NCBI GenBank assembly: GCA_021209875.1
Contig: JAGYVD010000010.1
Span: forward strand, 2,046,001-2,110,000
Direction of reading: 5' to 3'
From: Rosellinia necatrix
Taxonomy: Eukaryota > Ascomycota > Sordariomycetes > Xylariales > Xylariaceae
DNA: 64,000 nt
The notes below the pieces were generated by a model. That model saw only the letters and a program-made list of their open reading frames with translations, was not told the origin of the DNA and made no database searches. Every line of letters starts with the position of its first letter. Within the stretch, counting starts at the first letter, position 1. The position numbers and the translations under genes are program-made. Positions 24,962-36,943 of this stretch are shown in pieces.

Positions 24962-26236
24962 TCACATCCATCCCTCTGTTGCTGATTCAGGGGCATTGTA
25001 GGTAGTCCCGGCGCAGCCGCCGCATGAGCACCGAAAGCCCCACGTCACAAACAGATGCTGCGGGTTGCTTCCATATAGTATGAAGAGCTCGCTTCCAGCC
25101 GAAACGTTCATCTTGGTCACAAACACCATACACTTTTTCTGGTGGTCATATGAGTAGTCGACATTATTACGGCCTTTGCATGCGTGATTGAACCGCGATG
25201 CGACGAGGAAGACGGAGCCCCCTGGACCGGCTGAAAATCTAGAAGCAAGTAGTAAAGGAAGGTGTCAGCATTCTTATCACCAATCATTTGATGCTGCGCC
25301 GGTATCAGATTTGAGGGCGCGTGGGGGAAGCCCGCAATACTGCACTTTGGTCTGATCAAAACGTACCTGTTTGTGCGCCAGATAGCGGCACAATCATCCT
25401 CAGATGAGCTATGCTTGTAGTTGTGCAAAGAGTAGTACGCTTTCAATTGCTCCGCCGTGAGGTCGTCCAGTTTCTGATAGAGGTTGAAAGAATTGGCGTT
25501 AAATAGCTCACGCTCGACAAGGATGGGCGTAAACGGTTCCAGGTCACAGACAGCGAACACTCCGTACCCCGAAACAGGGGATCTCTTAATCTCCACGAAT
25601 CCATTATTGAACCCTTCTACCCAAAGGTATATATAAATAAGCGTGTGTGTGCGGGGTAAATATAGATCTACTGGGCCTTCACGACATACCTATATCAGAA
25701 GCAAGCTTAGGCTGGAGTCCGTCACTATTCAGGATGGTGAGTCCAGATTCAGAGAGGCTGACAGCTCCTAGTCTGGTGCGGATCTTATCTTCCTCAAGTA
25801 TCTTGTCAATACTAGAGTTTAAAAAACATGGTATGTTAGTTTCCGGTACAATCGGCGTTGCCAAAGGAACGCAACTCACGGTAATTCAATGCGGTAGTGC
25901 CGCGTCCCGCCAATGTCTGGCAGTCTCTCAAGAAAACCTAGCCTAGTAAGCCGATCTTCGTACTTAGGCTTCACGCTTGTACCTACGCACTTAATATTAA
26001 TATCGATAAATGAAGACACGCTTGCTTGTAAGGGTACTTACTCAATTTGATAGTTTCATCGTCACTGCCTTCACTATCCGATACGGCTTCTTCAGTGAAT
26101 AGCAGAAGGTTAATACCTGGATCCACCACCACTAGTGCTATATTCACCAGCACCAAACTCAATCCAGCTTACCATATGGTCCGTACACATAACTTCCTCC
26201 GCCCTGTTCTGTGGGGGCTGCTTCACAACCCTCATC
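24962..26236 (-). CDS. SET-domain protein, 5' end unresolved
   Basis: A fungal SET-domain protein, potentially a lysine methyltransferase. Well-supported exons are 26116-26042, 25937-25880, 25811-25690, 25616-25367 and 25238-24962, all in phase. Motifs in order are IKRSPVSGYGVFAV (the SET opening G.G.FA), SRFNHACKGRNNVDY (the N-H-C catalytic core) and AGSELFILYGSN (like G.E...Y). A Cys cluster CSCGGCAG, like a short post-SET, follows, and the protein ends EGWM. The part before SET is acidic (SDSEGSDDETIK). No in-frame ATG occurs in these exons, so at least one more 5' exon is needed. A possible one ends at 26173 with a GTAAGC donor (EAAPTEQGGG frame), and the given end 26236 marks roughly that exon. 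The target is unknown; such proteins may also be inactive. Confidence 0.65.
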
Positions 26237-26312
26237 GCAGGACCCATCGGCATCTGCTTGTAGAGCAACAAGTGAGCCACCCCCAGGTAGGATCTGAGCA
26301 TTACTCTAACGA

Positions 26313-26840
26313 TCATGTCAGCCAGATAATGTTATCCTCTTCATATATAAGCCTGAGAACACCAACATCGGCATGTAGTTGTCGGGGTCTGCTATGAAGC
26401 AAGAGCTGGTCGGTAGTACTGACAAGGGAACTGCTGTTTGGATTTCCACCGCTTGCCCCGCTAGAAGAAGATGATTGGCAATCTGAGGCTGCACTACTGG
26501 AGCCGCAAGCCACCAAGCAGGGTGGTTTTGGTGTTGCAGCGAGGAGACCGGGTAACGAAATTTCTTCCGGCATTTCTAATACAGAGCAGCCGCCTCCACG
26601 GGAGCCTTTAGCCGGAGCTGAACGATAGATGCTTCGTCGCAGGCTTGAGAAGCGATCTTTCAAGGAGTTGTGGCCGTTGTGGTGGAAGTGCAAGCTTAGC
26701 TGGTGACATGAAGTGGAAGTTGCCCTTGGAAATCCCACTTTATCATCAGGTACCGCGAAAAAAGTAGTATTACCTACCTTGAGGTGGTGATGGCAGCGGC
26801 GATACGATAATAGAATAAGCGTTATTAATATATTATCCAC
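26313..26840 (-). CDS. Ser-rich open frame, possible upstream part of the SET gene
   Basis: A 175-codon frame directly upstream of the SET-domain exons on the same strand. The second half, from MPEEISLPGLLAATP onward, is rich in Ser, Ala and Gly (CGSSSAASDCQSSSSSGAS) and resembles a disordered linker. The first half looks less like protein. It could be the N-terminal exon of the SET gene, but I could not find a donor/acceptor pair that joins the two without a stop, so it may be chance. Confidence 0.22.
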   Translation of the reverse strand: MDNILITLILLSYRRCHHHLKVGNTTFFAVPDDKVGFPRATSTSCHQLSLHFHHNGHNSLKDRFSSLRRSIYRSAPAKGSRGGGCSVLEMPEEISLPGLLAATPKPPCLVACGSSSAASDCQSSSSSGASGGNPNSSSLVSTTDQLLLHSRPRQLHADVGVLRLIYEEDNIIWLT

Positions 26841-29800
26841 TACTGATTGTCAGCTCATATCAGAGAATTACAGAATTACCGCGCGCTTCTTCTGCGAGGG
26901 CACTGTGAACTGAGTCGTGCGCGGAGAAACGGCCACTATTTCATCTTAGATATGCAGCTCCAGCCAACAGCCGAAACCAGCGAGCCACGGGTCACAAAGC
27001 GAGATGCAAAGGTTGGACTGCCTGATTAAATCAAGAGAAAAGTCAGGCCTCTCAAGTCGATATTGTATTGGTCACGTTTAACAAACTTTGTGTCCCGAAT
27101 AAGGCTCCCAGAGGCAGCAACAGGAAGGACTGGATAGAGTATTTGGTGTGCCAGTCTCTTGCTAGGAATCTGGAGACAGATGATATGTGATAAGCAAAAA
27201 CAACACTTTGAGCTGATGATCATATCATAGAGTCCAGGTTGATGTGACCTTCACGCTTGACCATTCATTGTCTTCCTGGCTGCTCTCGTGTTAGGAAGAG
27301 AGAAACGTATTGCGGAAGTGGACTCATTGTGTTGCATTTGATAACACACAAGGAGGTCAGTCTTCTGGTCATATTGGAAACCTTTGCGAATATCGAGCTG
27401 ATTGTTCAAACTCTCCACTATGTTGTCAAAATAAGAAACAAACATCTCAACTATCTAGAAGATACCTAGTTAGGTGTGCAGTATTCATCAACCAGGCAAG
27501 CCGCGCTGCTACAGTGTGTGTGGGCACGGTATTAATTTGTACATATTACCCATATTCCGGTAATAATAAGCAATGCCTACCTAGGCAGGTTACAAGAGGT
27601 AACCCTCCTCCCCTTTCCACTTATTGCATTTGCGCTGTTCCACGCCTCTCCGTGGGGCCTGCCTATAAACATATAATGTTGGGCCAGACTTGCATGAACC
27701 CCCTTTAATGGTACCTACTTACTCTCAGGAGCTTTTATATTTATGTCTGGCATTCTTCAGTCGTAAAATCAGTACTGCCAACCCTTACGCCCCAACAAAA
27801 CGAAGTGAATATGATAATCTCCAAGCCGTGCCAGGGGGCTCAGACTGTTAATTATAAACACGAAACCTGTTCCCGGAGCTAAAAAGATCAATTTCAACAT
27901 AGTATCTCGCTGTATCACCCTTAAAACGCCTATTCTACATAATGGATAGTTAGGCTTTATACGCTCCACTCGGACACAGTGCTGTGCTGCTCAGTATCCA
28001 CGGTAAAAAGCGTGCCATAGTCCAGGATGAGTAAGAAAACATACCTAGGTAGGTAGGCGTCCATGGCAAGGTGTGTGAATAGCCTTGATGGGTTGGGTTG
28101 TAAGTATTACCAGGCGGGAGCCTGGTAGGCGTCTAGAGGCGGCTATGCCCGCGTCTCGCATGAGGCGATGCTCAACAGCCTTTTATCTGCTGCAGACGCA
28201 GCATCTCGTGCACCTGTTGGAATTTGGTGTCATACGTCACACCATACAAGGGGCCTCTTGAGTTACCTAGGTAGGCAACTACCCTAGTTCCAGTCAAGGT
28301 TGGATTGCACAAAGAGTATCTACTGACCCCTGTGCCTTCGTTGCAACACCAGCCATGACCTTGGGGGCCCGATTGGGGTATTATGATGTATCCAAAAACC
28401 GGCGTAGTCAAGTAAGGCGAGCGTGTTGTGCGCTTCGCCAGGTACTACCTAGTTTAGTAAGTGCTACCTTGTTATCTCGGATTCCACCTACATAGCCGAT
28501 ACCGTTGCCGTTGTACAACATGACCCAAAAGCAAAGGTCCTAACGCGAGCAATTGCTGCGCCAGCGCCGTACCTCGCATATTGTAACACCTACCTACCTG
28601 AAAGTAGGTACCTAAGTAGCAGCATTGTGCAAGTCAGTGGCTCAGATTACTGCCTGGGTACCAATCTCCCGTGAGTGCCTACCTCAGGGAGGCAGGTAGG
28701 TACTTAGATGTAGACATTGCCAGTCATCTAAAATGCTCCATAGTAGGGCCGAGTACGCGATTGCCACCTCGGAAAACTACCTACCTACCTTGTGAACCCA
28801 GGCAGAGATAGGGGCGAGGGAGGTAATCCACATGTAAATTCAATGTCTGCAAGTGGTTGCCTCCGTCTGTAAGTCGGTATAATGCACGCAGGGGTAGTAA
28901 GGATGCCTTAGTAATGTGTAGAAACAGAAGTAGGATTCGGCAGTGCAAAGGCAGCTACCACGTTCCACAACAGCTCATATTCCCTCCGCCCCCATGGCGG
29001 TTGTTTCATTTCGAGCCGTATTTTATCCGTCCGACAGTTGCTGTGTTGCATGTCAAGCGGGAAGTGCGAAAACCGTATTTTTCCAAGGGATACTACCTAG
29101 GTAGGGTGTCAGAAAGGGCGTCATTTACCTTCACCTGCCGACAAGAGTTCGGATGATGCAGGTGTTGCTTCGCTCGGCGAGCCTGATTTATTTGGCTTAC
29201 AGTTTGCTGTCAGAAACCAACTTCCTAGCAGAAATATGAATATAATTAGGTGAATAATATATAGCTTTGAACTGCACTTTTATTTCACGTATATATATCA
29301 GAAGCAGATCTAAGCGATGAAACCAAAGGGTTATATCTACAAGGAAACTCATAAACCTGTTTGCATCAGGAGCGTTTGTGAAGATGCTTGGGGGGAGTGG
29401 ATTACAAAACAATCGATTGACTGGTGCCGATGTTAGAAGTCCAATTCAAATTATTTGACAAAAGGGAGAGAAAAAACCGAAATAATACCAGTAGAATAGA
29501 TTAAACCTACCTACCTAGGTAGGTACCTAAGGTATTCTCAACCCTTGAGCCTGGGCAGGTGATGCAAGAAGTCGCTCTTGACCTCCTAACAGCTTCCGGT
29601 CCTTCTTGCTCTTTATCTTTCGAGTTTGTAGAGCTGTGAAGGTAACCAAGTCGTAACTTCTTGGTTTCATGTCTAGATTCCCTGCTATCGTTCGATTCTC
29701 CTCCCAGTAGCCATCTAGCCATGCCGCAACAGCAACATCCCCCAACGATTCCAACCGTCTCCCTCCCACTCCTTTTATTCACACAACCGAGTTGAATCAT

Positions 29801-29912
29801 CCGGCGCCGATTCGAGGGAAAACCCAGCCGATATTTCAAGCTCATTCAATTTGGAACAACGCAACCCGATCCATTTACCCTCTTCATATATCACCCCTAA
29901 TAAAACCCCAAG
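26841..29912. other. 3 kb gene-free stretch with CCTA/TAGG tracts
   Basis: No gene supported. Open frames are short (below about 130 codons), inconsistent between strands and without motifs. TAGG/CCTA motifs occur near 27572, 28042-28053, 28264-28274, 28590-28614, 28686-28704, 28778-28790, 29094-29104 and 29506-29527. The end should contain the promoter of the secreted protein at 29913. Confidence 0.5.
29506..29527. repeat. CCTACCTACCTAGGTAGGTA palindrome
   Basis: A near-perfect inverted repeat around the central CTAG. It is the clearest single example of the dispersed CCTA/TAGG motif. Confidence 0.85.
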
Positions 29913-30809
29913 ATGCATCTCTCGGTTCTCGGCACTGCTTTCATTGCCGCCCAGGCAGCCCATGTTTCTGCACTTCCCCCAGGGGCACATTCTGCTGATG
30001 AGCTAGAGCTAGCCTCCTTTACGCCCTCTAATCCCATCAATGGATGGCCCGATTTTGCTACAACCTCCAGCTCTACCGCTAATACGGTCACTAATGACTT
30101 TATCCCATGGACAACGTCCACGCTGATCAGCGGCTGGCCTCGCGGTGGTTCGTCGAGTGCCTCGTCTGCCATCTTGTCCACCGCGTTGTCCAGCACGTCA
30201 TATTTCACGACTACGGCTTCTCAGGTAGTCACTGCTACCACGATCACTGTGACGGACAACTCCATAACTTGGACTCCTGCCCAATCCATTAGCGGCTGGC
30301 CACCCTCCGGGATCCAGACACATACAGAGCCAGGCCAAGCTCTGACTGAGACTTTCACTATAACATACACCACCTACTCAGAAGAAACCATCTTATTACC
30401 CCCAGCCTCATCTATCACTAGCTCGACTGCCCAAAATCAGACGCCCCTTTTCACTTTCGTGACCGTGACAGCGACCCCGACTTTTTTGGACTCAACCCCA
30501 ACGAGAGTGCCTCCATTCACGGTTATCACTGTCACCGCCACTCCAACGACTACAATTCACGCTACAGGGACTCCACGGTTCACCACCATTACGGTGTCGG
30601 AAGTGACGATTTGGCCGACACATACTACAGCACAGAGTAGTACACAAACCCCACGGGTGGTAACATTGACCTTTTCATCAAGCTCTGTCAATTGGTCGTT
30701 GAACTCCACCACGGTTTCATACTCATCCACAGTGATGACACTCAATCCACCCTCCTCATCCGCCACGGGCATCGCAACGGTCGGCGTTGTTAACAAGAGA
30801 CACATGTGA
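29913..30809 (+). CDS. Secreted Ser/Thr-rich protein with GWP repeats
   Basis: A single-exon frame of 298 codons. Residues 1-20 form a signal peptide (MHLSVLGTAFIAAQAAHVSA). The mature part is very rich in Ser and Thr and should be heavily O-glycosylated. The motif I-[SN]-G-W-P occurs three times (about 42, 72 and 126), each time after a short Thr/Pro segment. A second repeat family lies at about 180-235: FTFVTVTATPT, FTVITVTATPT and FTTITVSE. There is no Cys-rich effector pattern and no hydrophobic GPI tail; the C-terminus ends VVNKRHM with a dibasic Lys-Arg. No known domain is recognised. It is probably a wall-associated or secreted surface protein. Confidence 0.65.
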   Translation: MHLSVLGTAFIAAQAAHVSALPPGAHSADELELASFTPSNPINGWPDFATTSSSTANTVTNDFIPWTTSTLISGWPRGGSSSASSAILSTALSSTSYFTTTASQVVTATTITVTDNSITWTPAQSISGWPPSGIQTHTEPGQALTETFTITYTTYSEETILLPPASSITSSTAQNQTPLFTFVTVTATPTFLDSTPTRVPPFTVITVTATPTTTIHATGTPRFTTITVSEVTIWPTHTTAQSSTQTPRVVTLTFSSSSVNWSLNSTTVSYSSTVMTLNPPSSSATGIATVGVVNKRHM

Positions 30810-33800
30810 CCAGTTCTACCTCATAATATGCCTTGCTGCATATCAAGCGGTTATGGGCCCTGGTCAGGGAGGGTCTCGCTGAGAGGGCGAGCGCCGTACA
30901 TATCTTGGACCATTGATGTATTTGCGGCCCAACTAGCATCGCCTCTCGGCAACAGAGGGATTGCGCAACATCCCTTATCTTTGGAGTGGGTACAAAACTC
31001 TTTTCATCGTTAAGTAGGAGCAAAATGACATACATTCGTTGTTAATTGAGAAAATCAGAGACATGGTGTGATAATCAAGGGGGAAGGGGGCTCACTAGGG
31101 GTGACGGAGTTATTGTTGGTGACGCTGGTCCGATTGTTGCTTGTAGTCTGTGGCTATTAGTTTTGGCCTCCCTATGCGGGTTGCATTCTCGTGTGCAAGG
31201 CTACACCAAGCCGTCAGAATACGTGATATCTGTCGCATGATGCAGATAATTTTCTGGACCAACTTCGTTAGCTAGACTAATCCGAACACAAATAGAACTA
31301 TTTACCCTGTGGACCTTTGAAGTTCGATACCTATTGTCAGAAGGGTTTATTTTCACGCCGCTAAATAGTATCTCATGAAGAATAAATTGCCTTGGTGGTG
31401 TCTGGAGTCAATACACGTCCTATGGTTGATACTGTGGGGTGGAATACGAATTGGCGATGAGGTTCGGGCGTAAACCAATGACTGACATTGAAACCCTATA
31501 GCTGCCGCCCCCATAGGCCTATAAGGAGGCCAAGAGAGCTTAGGTGCCTGATGTGGTACGACGAACTTGAGAAAATTTATAGTCGTAAATGGCGCAGTTT
31601 CGGCTACCGTAGCAGACATGCCAACGTTTCTAATCCCCGTCACACGCGCCTGTAGATTTTAATGCACGTTAGAAATTTTGGTTCGTCTGAGAACGGAGGG
31701 AAGGAGTTGAAAATGACGAGTTTTCATCCCCGCAATTAGCGGGAATGATAAGGAAAAGCCTAGCAGGATTTTGGTATGGCGCCGGCATGTAAATTGATGA
31801 TGACCGGCAGGGTGAGCCATCTGGCATCGACGTCTGCTCTAAGATGGGATCGCATCCAGGGCTTCGCACTCGGATGTGGAGGGATCGCCACTCGGTATGC
31901 CTGGCTCCTTCTCGGCGTAAAACGGCCGGCGAGGTGGACAGGATGCGGCTCCTGTTCCTCTCCTCCTCTCCCTCTCGTTCGGCGCAGTTTGGGCTTATGT
32001 GGGCGTGAGCCGGAAGCTACCTCCCGTCACCCCGGTCGCTGACTAGAGTCGCCAGCGAGCGGGCGAATAGAAAAACTCGGAGAAGGGAGAGGAGAGGGGG
32101 AAGGGGAAGGGGAGGGATGCGGCATCTCCCGTTTCTTTCATTCGTTCGCTGCCTGATTCCTAGATTGGCCATGAAGCCTGCCGGCGCGGTGGCTTAGATG
32201 GGAAATGGGAATCACACTAAGACGAGAGCAGACTACTTTTGGCGACCAGTCATCGACGGATGTAGAAGGATTTGGCGTCATCCTCTAGATGCAGCGTCCT
32301 AGCTCAGCAGCTCTTACCACTGCCGGATGGGGTCAGTGACGCACGCCGAGTGCGATATCGAATGGCTCTCGATGGAAACCGGTAGCATCGTTAACTCCTT
32401 TCCCATGCACCTTGGAGCACCATAACTCCGGTATTATGGTAACTCGGCTGTGTAGTATTTATGCGCGCCCCTTCACATCATTTGCAGTGGGTGCCCAGGG
32501 TTTGGGGCGGGTGCTTGAGCCTCACGCACCGAGGGGGGATGATTCCACATTGCATATTCACTGCGCAGCCGATACATCTGAATGCTCCAGCTCGAGCAGC
32601 CTGGCCGACAGGGCTGGCAGGGGGTATATGTAGAGTAGTAGAGCGGCAGGGCCGAATTGGGTTGGCTGGGTGTGTCCCGAGAATCTAGCTCGCATGCTCC
32701 AAAGGCTCGGTTTGGAGCCAAATAAAACGGGCTATCTGTGGGCTTAAGGCGTTGGGCTTACCGAGATTCCCGCTGCCCCATCATGCAAGGTCCTTATAGC
32801 AGGCGAGCTTGGAGTGTAGTGTATACCCGTGACGTGTGCGACCGTCGGCAATGCATAAGGAGCTGTGGAGGCTACAGTACCAGAACGTAGACGACTCCTT
32901 CGCCTTGGCAAGGGACAGCAGTGTAGATCTGTTAGCCAGCCCGTCTGGCCCCTGAGTAGCAGAAAGCCGTTAGTTCTCCAGCAACTGGATGTAACTTGGA
33001 TTGAAGCTACGGTATTGTGGAAGGTCCAGCTCTCCTCCACGAACCTAGTTGCAGGTTCTGAAATCAAGCTGCCGGAACCCAAGAGAGGAAATTGATGTCG
33101 AGTCTGATAACAAAACTGAAAGTAGCTTAGGCTACCAAGCATGACCAAAATAAACTTTTGGGTGGCCAAACCCGAAGTAGCTGACGAATGTAACATGACC
33201 CGCGTAAGCCTCAAGCGAGACTGCTTGATCAAAACGGGTGGCCAGATATGCGACCACTATGGGCTTGTATGCGGTTATAGATCGAGCAAAGCCCCGAACC
33301 GCGATTATTAACCAAGTTAGCTCGAACTTCCTCTACTCAGCAACCCTAACGGTATTGCGGTGACAAGCGGTTGCGGGCCACCCAAGTTCGGTTGGCACCT
33401 GAGAACCAGGACCGGACCAGACCCATCTAAGATGGAGAATCTGAACCGTTTGATCGGATGGATTAGTAGCATCGACCCTCCTCCGGGCGAAGTTTTGGGA
33501 AACGCGAACATGCGCTGCGCCGCAGCCAGCGGTCGTTCTACAGCGAATGATGGTCCGTCGCCAATCCGTCGCCAATCGATTGAAACGTTATTGCATGACC
33601 ATGCCACAGCTCATCAGCAGTGCATCTCAGACTGGAATTCCAGGCTGCTCGACATCGAACTAGACGATGAACCGGCTTATCTATGTGTTATACAAAAAAG
33701 CGCGGCTGATAAGAGGGAAACACAAACACCCCCTTCGCCTCAAGCGTCAACTGAGACGCCAACTATTGTTAATGACACCCTATGATTCGTTATAAGCTGA

Positions 33801-36800
33801 CTCTACCCAACGAGTATTTGCCGCATGGGGTAGCATGCAAGCCTCACTGGGAAGTTGAGATGACCACATAACTAATTTGTTATCCCAATGTAAGCGTTAC
33901 TGTAGGCTTAGTTCGCGAATTCCGGGAATGCAACAACGTCGGAGGTGGAATTGCACACAAGCTTGAAGCTATTTCTTACCAGTTATCAAACTCATGACGG
34001 CCGCCGGCCGGGTTCAAAGCTGTCGATGCTATTTTTGCCCAGATCGGACCACGGGATGCTTGCCACGAGATGTCAAGCACCGGGGTCGAAGACGAATGTG
34101 AAGATGCGTATAGCACCGACACCCGCATCAGCACCAGCATCAGCACCAGCATCAGCATCAGGTATTTATTCTCATGACCACTAGACTCGATATTTCGGGC
34201 AAGGCTAATTTGGTTAAAAAAGGCCTCATGTAAACATATATCCATACATACGTGCTTAGACTAGGTGTATTTGAGATAAATGGAATCCTTTGAAGACCGT
34301 TGTGGTATGCTTAGAGAAGGGGATTCGGGGGCCGTTTGGCATTTGGGGCTGCCTATTAATAGGTAGTTGAGTTTGGTTGGGTTGGTCTAGCCTCTGGACA
34401 GGGTTGGAACGCCTTGGCAGAGGAATGGGGGTCAGAAGGGGGTCAAGCCCCAAAGTTACGAGAGAATGGCTGTGGCTGTATCCGTGGCTGGTGCTCGTCA
34501 AAACCTGCCTATGCTGGACCGAGCGAAGGCCCGACGAAGCGGATCAGATATGTGGAGTAGAGCTGAACGGGAAAACCGTCTCAGGTATTTTAGGTATCCT
34601 TCTTGCCGGAGAACCAGCATCATACGGCATCTTCCACGCAACGCGCTGATATAATCGCAAAGCTTCAATTGTTGTAGTCGAGGACCACCTTTCACTCTGT
34701 TCCCCCTTCCTTAATTACCTAATACGAACAGCACATCCGAAATTACTTCCCACGCTTTTGGTTAAGTCAGAGTCTCGCCAGCCTATTCCTAACCATTTCC
34801 GGCTAGATGGATACATTTTCGGAAATCTACGCTAGTTACACTGCGCTCCCTAGGCTAGTTACCAGGTTACACTGAGGATTTAGGGCCAAGAGCAGGCAAG
34901 ATGTAGTGTACAGATGTACAGGCGCACAGGGGTTTAGACATCCGCGCGCCTAACGACTCATTTATGTGCATCATCAACAAAGCTTCAATGGATCTTGCCG
35001 TCCATCCCTACCCAGGGAATCCTCATCGATATCCAGGAGATTATACCGTAATACCAAGCCCATTCATACAACGCACAACATTACACACCACGCCGCAATG
35101 CAAATCTCGTCCCTTGCATCTTCTACGCATTGTTCCGTCATTCTACACGCCCGGCAAGCTCTCGTCGGTACCGCAGTGTGGATACAGCACAGTCCCGTGT
35201 TGCTTCTTTATCTGGAACTTACATGAGACCAGGTACCTTTTGGGGGTCGAAACACTGCCCTCCAATCTCGGATCTGTCATGGTTGGGGGAGCTCAGGGAA
35301 ATCAACACGAGCCAACCCGGGGGTTTTGGGACGCCAGCACACGATAATAACCTTAGCGGTCACGACAAATGATATTTCGACATTGTGTTCACCTGGTCGG
35401 ACAAGGGCCGTGGAAAGCAGCGTACGGAAAGGATCGTTAGGATGATAACCCCGGCCGAGCACATATCAATCTGCTGCTAATCACTCCCCATCTGCCACCT
35501 AGATGCCTAGATGCTGCTCGTAGGCTTGCAGCATGTGCACAATACCAAGCCGACGATGTTGTCTCCAAATACGTTACTAGTCAATCCCGGGCCATTTCGA
35601 GAGCCCTAATTATCCACGTTGATGCAACCTTCCTCACATTAATAAACAAAGTTCCTGATATAGAAACTGTGGGAACGCATGGGACGTGTAGTGGCCCGTC
35701 CTTCCTGTGTCGCAAGTTCAGCTCGATAGGGACCGCCCGATTGTCAAAACGTCAAAACCCCAACCCGGGATGGCCAACGACGCCCACTACATCATATGTA
35801 TTAGCCTCACTTCTCAGCTCCCCGAAATGCTATGTATATAAAGCACCGTGCATGCCAAGCCCATTGTCTCGAGTTCGGCTGTTACCAGGATTCGCGTTCA
35901 TTTCATTTATGGCTATGACGTTACACTTCCCACAGACGGGTTGCAAGCCTACAAGTAGGGCGCCAACATGGTGACCTGCATGCCCATCCGACAGAGGGCA
36001 TTCGCCTCGGCATGTGAACGAGCAGGAACCCTAATAATGTTTCATGTAGCATCGTTTATAGATATTTTCTCACTGCCCGACGGCCTCGTCCGCTGTATCC
36101 CCATGAGCAAAACGCTTGGGGGCAATCCCGCCTCTAGTGGGAGACCAGAGTAGGAGGCCCTCTACAGCCACCATCTCCTGTCATCCTCAGTTTGGATGGC
36201 GGCTCTTATAGCATCATACGGCCGATATCCGACACGGCCTTCCTTCCATTTGCGTGGCTGTGAACCATGCTGTGAACCATGCTGTGTAGGGTAATCCTAA
36301 CGTTGTAGGAATAGGCAAGGCGCATTCGTTTAAGGAGCCGGAAACAACTTGTTGTAAGGTACGGAGGAATATGCCGCTATCATAGGTATCCTGGAATCCA
36401 TCTTCAATGTGGGCCTCGTAGCATCTGGCATCTCTTCCTCCTATACGATAGGGCTGCAGTAGTAGTATTCCAGATCGAGAGTCATCATAGACGTTGAGTT
36501 GGGTTAATGCGGCGCAGTGCTACCTATATAGTATGTCCATGTCCCTCCCGACTTTGAGCCATTCTCACCATCACTATCAGTTCATTCACATCATCACGAG
36601 ACTTATAAGCCAAAATTAACAGAGTCTGCTCTATCTCTACTCTTGAGTTCCTGTTCAAAGGTAGGCTCATAACCCCACGCTTCATCACATGTGTTAACGG
36701 CCAGTTACCGTCGCCCCAAATCGCCCCGGAACCTTTTTTTTTTTTTTTTCCCTACAGAAACCGGTGCTAACAAAACTTCTAGATTCCCAAACCGAACAAG

Positions 36801-36835
36801 TCTAATACGGCAAGAGTTTAAACTCATCAATCAAA
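30810..36835. other. 6 kb gene-poor region
   Basis: No gene can be supported. The longest frames (32744-33232 on minus and 33360-33785 on plus) show no domain and overlap other frames. Purine-rich stretches occur at about 32078-32115. A CAGCAC/CAGCAT minisatellite lies at 34120-34162 and a T18 run at about 36733-36750. No transposase, reverse transcriptase or long terminal repeats are recognisable. Confidence 0.45.
34120..34162. repeat. CAGCAC/CAGCAT minisatellite
   Basis: Consecutive hexamers reading CAGCACCAGCATCAGCAC and similar. They could encode Ser-Ala or Pro-Ala repeats, but no gene around them is supported. Confidence 0.7.
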
Positions 36836-36943
36836 ATGCCTGACTCCAACGACACCACTTCCAACGACACCGGTTCCTCTGGAGCTGACACCACCTCGGA
36901 GACCCAAACCACGCGCGGTAGAAGCCGGAGCGGGTATAACTAA
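36836..36943 (+). CDS. Very short Ser/Thr/Asp-rich open frame
   Basis: A 35-codon frame beginning MPDSNDTTSNDTGSSGADTT and ending in a basic patch (RGRSRSGYN). The upstream region looks like a real 5' leader: a T-rich tract ending in CTACAG, a CTAAC and a CAAA before the ATG. It may be the first exon of a spliced gene; a GTATAA overlapping the end could be a donor, but no second exon was recognised. Alternatively it is a small peptide gene or chance. Confidence 0.25.
   Translation: MPDSNDTTSNDTGSSGADTTSETQTTRGRSRSGYN

Noticed and set aside
32744..33785. Overlapping long open frames on both strands (162 and 141 codons)
   Set aside because: No motif, low-complexity composition and no supporting splice pattern; probably chance frames.
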